NCBI GenBank assembly: GCA_018702715.1
Contig: JABIYQ010000008.1
Coordinates: 1-27,224, forward strand
From: Desulfobacula sp.
GTDB lineage: Bacteria > Desulfobacterota > Desulfobacteria > Desulfobacterales > Desulfobacteraceae
Direction of reading: 5' to 3'
DNA length: 27,224 bases
The stretch's first letter is position 1; each line of letters begins with the position of its first letter. Positions 24,311 to 27,224 of the stretch are shown here, piece after piece. The notes under the pieces were generated by a model, which was not told the DNA's origin, did no database searches, and saw only the letters and a program-made list of their open reading frames with translations. A program made the translations under genes and the position numbers.

Positions 24311-25813
24311 TTAGCCCGGTTCCTTTTCTGGTGTTTTATTGGATCGCCGAAAAACCCGCCATAAAAAAACAATTGTAAAAACAAGAAATATTAAAACAAT
24401 CGGCCTTTGAAAAATTATAATGATATTGTTTCTGGACATGATTAAGGTTTGCTGCAATGACATCTCGAACATGGGACCCAAGACAAAACCAACAATAAAG
24501 GTGACAAAAGAAAATTCAAGTTTCTTCATAAAATAACCTAAAATGGCAAAGAAAATCATCATACCTACGGCAAATAGGCTGCTGTCAGCTATGTAGGCTC
24601 CGGTTATACAGATAAAAATGACAACCGGATAGATAATGTTACGGGGTATAGATAACACGCGTACAAAAATTCGCAGACCAATGGCACCGACAATAAGATT
24701 AAAAACGTTTCCAATCAACATGCCACCGTATATCCCATATACCAAGCGACCGTGTTCTTCGAACATTAAAGGCCCCGGGGTTACGCCGTGGATAATAAAA
24801 GCACCGATCAACATGGCTGAAGCAACATTGCCTGGTATCCCCAGAGTAAAAAGCGGGATTAAATTTGAGCCAATCACTGCATTATTGGCAGCCTCGGCTG
24901 CAGCAATGCCCTCTATATTGCCTTTACCAAAACTTTCCGGATCTTTGCTGGCTCTTTTTGCAGCTCCGTAACCCAAAAAAGAGGCGATAACAGCTCCGAG
25001 CCCAGGTAAGGCACCCATTGCGGTCCCAATCAAACTGGAACGGACGAGAGTCCTCAAGACACTGCGAAATTCCTGAAATGAAATTTGGCGGTTTTCTTTT
25101 TTTTGGGTTTTATCAAGCTCAAATATTTTATCTTGTGCTCTGCCTTTTACTTCCAGTTGGACCAAAACTTCAGATAGAGCCAAAGTACCTATACCCAATG
25201 CCATCAAGGATATTCCATTTTCAAGTTCCCACAGGCCAAAGGTAAGCCGGGGGGTCGCAGTATTGGGATCCATACCAACGGAGGCCAGAAAAATACCAAA
25301 CCCAGCTCCTATTAATCCTTTTACAAGCTGTTTGGATTCCAGGCCGGCAATAATGGTGAGAGCAAATACAATAACTGACAAGATTTCCGGAGGCCCCATC
25401 TTTAAGGCGACGATGGCGATGGGAGCGGCAACCAGTATAAGTACCAAATCCGAGAAAGTATCTCCGAAAATCGAGGAATACAGCGCAATCTTCAATGCTT
25501 TTTCCCCTTTACCCTGTTTGGCCAGCGGATAGCCGTCATAACACGTAGCTGCAGCTTCCGGAGATCCTGGTGTGTTAAGCAAAATTGCAGCTATAGATCC
25601 TCCATATGTGCCACCTTTATTAATTCCAATTAAAAAAGAAATGGCTGCGATTGATGGCATATAATAGGTCATTGGAACTGCCAGGGCAATTGCCATAGGG
25701 CCGTTTAAGCCGGGGATAGCACCGACAAAAACCCCCATGGTAATGCCCAAAAAAATAAATGATATATTCGTTAATGTAAAAGCGTCAAGAAATCCAGCCA
25801 GAATTACTTCCAT
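24311..25813 (-). CDS. tctA: TTT transporter large membrane subunit TctA
   Basis: Large permease subunit of a tripartite tricarboxylate-type transporter, 500 residues and about twelve membrane segments, the usual size. The family block 'GVFVGAIPGLNGPMAIALAVP' near residue 28-48, 'GTYGGSIAAILLNTPGSPEAAAT' near 68-90 and the second half repeat 'GALPGLGAVIASFLGYG' near 270-286 are all present, so the internal duplication is intact. AAAGGAAATT precedes the ATG. It follows tctB by 15 bases. These systems import carboxylates and various aromatic or organic anions by cation symport; the context suggests a sulfated or halogenated organic acid, but the substrate cannot be read from the sequence. Confidence 0.95.
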   Translation of the reverse strand: MEVILAGFLDAFTLTNISFIFLGITMGVFVGAIPGLNGPMAIALAVPMTYYMPSIAAISFLIGINKGGTYGGSIAAILLNTPGSPEAAATCYDGYPLAKQGKGEKALKIALYSSIFGDTFSDLVLILVAAPIAIVALKMGPPEILSVIVFALTIIAGLESKQLVKGLIGAGFGIFLASVGMDPNTATPRLTFGLWELENGISLMALGIGTLALSEVLVQLEVKGRAQDKIFELDKTQKKENRQISFQEFRSVLRTLVRSSLIGTAMGALPGLGAVIASFLGYGAAKRASKDPESFGKGNIEGIAAAEAANNAVIGSNLIPLFTLGIPGNVASAMLIGAFIIHGVTPGPLMFEEHGRLVYGIYGGMLIGNVFNLIVGAIGLRIFVRVLSIPRNIIYPVVIFICITGAYIADSSLFAVGMMIFFAILGYFMKKLEFSFVTFIVGFVLGPMFEMSLQQTLIMSRNNIIIIFQRPIVLIFLVFTIVFLWRVFRRSNKTPEKEPG

Positions 25814-25828
25814 AATTTTAATTTCCTT

Positions 25829-26281
25829 TTATGGTAAAGGTATTCTCAGCCCATACCAAAGTGCGGCATAAATCAAGATTGGAATCGGTACCGAAACCAA
25901 AAGAATGTTCAAAATCTTTCTTTGGCCGGTAATATACATCAGTACAGCCAAGATAAGAATACCTCCGGGAATAAAATGAAAAAGCTTAATTGCACCGAGA
26001 CCAAGAAACAGCAGAGCTGCATAACAGGCAATGTGCAGCCATTGTGAGCTGTTAATGGGTGACACAGTATCTTCTTTTTCATTTTTCCTTTTTTCTAGCA
26101 AACGCTGAATCAAAATAATGCCTGCCATTAAAGTAATTAAGACCATTGCTGCGGTGGGTACCGTAGCAGGTGGTATACCAAACTCCTCGCCCGGATATGT
26201 CTGAGCAGGGATTATGACAATAATCATTACCAAACCGCTTACTATAAGGAAAAGTGCGGTGATAATATCCGCTTTTCTCAT
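25829..26281 (-). CDS. tctB: TTT transporter small membrane subunit TctB
   Basis: Small membrane subunit of 150 residues, typical for TctB, with four hydrophobic segments (about residues 5-27, 40-60, 80-100 and 105-145). 'PAQTYPGEEFGIPPATVPTAAM' near 25-46 is the family's characteristic loop after the first helix. It lies between the binding protein and TctA genes, 57 bases after the former, so all three are cotranscribed. Confidence 0.92.
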   Translation of the reverse strand: MRKADIITALFLIVSGLVMIIVIIPAQTYPGEEFGIPPATVPTAAMVLITLMAGIILIQRLLEKRKNEKEDTVSPINSSQWLHIACYAALLFLGLGAIKLFHFIPGGILILAVLMYITGQRKILNILLVSVPIPILIYAALWYGLRIPLP

Positions 26282-26338
26282 AACTACCCCCTAAAACTCA
26301 ACTTTTAATGCCGCTCAATAATCAATTGGTGATGCCAA

Positions 26339-27224
26339 TTATTTTAAAAATTCTGCCACGGCTTTAAAATCATTACTCATCACTATAATTTTCTCCGGTA
26401 GCTCTTCAGCTCCAATATAGAGTGCTGGGAAATGGAGTTTGTTCTCTAATAAATCTTGATAATCAGGGTCTTGGACAGCTTGTTCAAAAGCTTTACTCAA
26501 TTTTTGAATTAGGTCTGAAGGCATCCCTTTGGGTCCTGAAACGATAGCGTAGTTTTCCAAAGCAACATTATACCCCAGTTCTTTTAAAGTAGGGACATCT
26601 GGAGTGCCGACCAGTCTTTCCTGCCCATGTCCTACCAATACGATCATCTTTCCTGCTCTGACATATTGATAGTGGACACCACCGCTAAAACCAAAGTCCA
26701 CATGATTGCCAAGTACCTGGGTCATGATGGCTGAACCGCCTTTGGTTGGAACCATATTGAATTCGACAGATTCTTTTTTTGCAATGTATCTGAGAACCTG
26801 TTTGTCATAAGGGCTCAATACCGCGACATTAAGTGGTCCATGTTTTTTGGCGTATGTGATCAGCCCCTTCCAGTCAGCCCAGCCTTTGTTTGGAAGCGAG
26901 ACAAAGGCTTCCTGAAACTTGCCGACTGCGGCAATGTAGGTAAAGTCATCTTCTGTATACTTGACTTTGGTCATGTATGGCCAGGCAGCATAGGTCAGGG
27001 CAATGTTGAAACATAGTGTATACCCGTCTGGCTTGGCCCGCAGTATTTCTTTGGAGGCAATAGCTCCGCCGCCGCCGGGTCTGTTAACCACTACCATTGG
27101 CTGACCGAGGATATCTCCTACTCTTTTAGACAGCAAACGGGCCATAGTGTCGGTACCGCCGCCAGCCCTGAAACCGACTAAAATTTTTATAGGCCGATTC
27201 GGATAATCAGCCCAGGCAGGGATT
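26339..27224 (-). CDS. tctC: TTT transporter periplasmic binding protein TctC (partial)
   Basis: Solute-binding protein of the TctC/Bug family, cut at the N-terminus by the end of the window. The reading frame stays open to the last bases, beginning with a stretch that includes YPNRPIKILVGFRAGGGTDT, the standard first strand of mature TctC proteins. Its signal peptide and start codon therefore lie outside. VVNRPGGGGAIASKE, the 'KPDGYTL' motif and 'VGTPDVPTLKELGYN' are typical later motifs. An internal ATG at 27145 should not be taken as the start. It binds the ligand in the periplasm and is the first visible gene of the cluster. Confidence 0.93.
   Translation of the reverse strand, partial: IPAWADYPNRPIKILVGFRAGGGTDTMARLLSKRVGDILGQPMVVVNRPGGGGAIASKEILRAKPDGYTLCFNIALTYAAWPYMTKVKYTEDDFTYIAAVGKFQEAFVSLPNKGWADWKGLITYAKKHGPLNVAVLSPYDKQVLRYIAKKESVEFNMVPTKGGSAIMTQVLGNHVDFGFSGGVHYQYVRAGKMIVLVGHGQERLVGTPDVPTLKELGYNVALENYAIVSGPKGMPSDLIQKLSKAFEQAVQDPDYQDLLENKLHFPALYIGAEELPEKIIVMSNDFKAVAEFLK

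Noticed and set aside
1..27224. CRISPR arrays, insertion sequences, rRNA genes and phage genes.
   Set aside because: No regularly spaced repeats, transposase or integrase motifs, or rRNA stretches were found on either strand.

Overview
The window looks like a chromosomal segment of a strictly anaerobic, rather AT-rich bacterium, most likely a marine sulfate reducer of the Desulfobacterota (Desulfobacterales-like). The clues are a Ni-Fe carbon monoxide dehydrogenase, a gene cluster resembling the 'orange protein' (ORP) cluster of Desulfovibrio with its sigma-54 activator, a selenocysteine tRNA, a reductive dehalogenase and a tripartite tricarboxylate (TTT) transporter. The taxon is an inference from gene content, not from a marker comparison.

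Region 1 (1-3534, + strand): a large TPR-repeat lipoprotein followed by a YitT-type membrane protein. Region 2 (3575-12407, - strand): housekeeping genes in transcription order M20 peptidase, larC, pgpA, recA, alaS, then two YejB/YejE-type ABC permeases. pgpA-recA-alaS is a common neighbourhood. The permeases are translationally coupled to alaS by ATGA overlaps, and no ATPase or binding protein is present.

Region 3 (12533-19679, - strand): a PAS/AAA+/Fis sigma-54 activator, then an intergenic region with a good -24/-12 promoter and three copies of an ATGGATGC motif upstream of it. Then follow a DUF5320-like Cys-rich small protein, two ferredoxin-MinD chimeric ATPases, three NifX/ORP-fold small proteins and the CO dehydrogenase cooS, closed by a long perfect-stem terminator. 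I read this as an ORP-type operon under sigma-54 control with cooS at its end.

Region 4 (19926-20072, + strand): selC, the UGA-decoding tRNA-Sec, with its own sigma-70-like promoter and an encoded CCA.

Region 5 (20421-27224, - strand): an accessory catabolic cluster starting about 350 bp beyond the 3' end of selC. In transcription order it holds TctC (cut by the window end), TctB, TctA, an RNase Z/AtsA-like metallo-beta-lactamase-fold hydrolase, a formylglycine-type sulfatase, and a cytoplasmic reductive dehalogenase without a Tat signal but with the Tyr/Asn/Arg catalytic set and two 4Fe-4S motifs. The most attractive reading is import, desulfation and reductive dehalogenation of a halogenated organosulfate, such as a sulfated bromophenol of marine origin. 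This pathway is inferred from gene order and families only.
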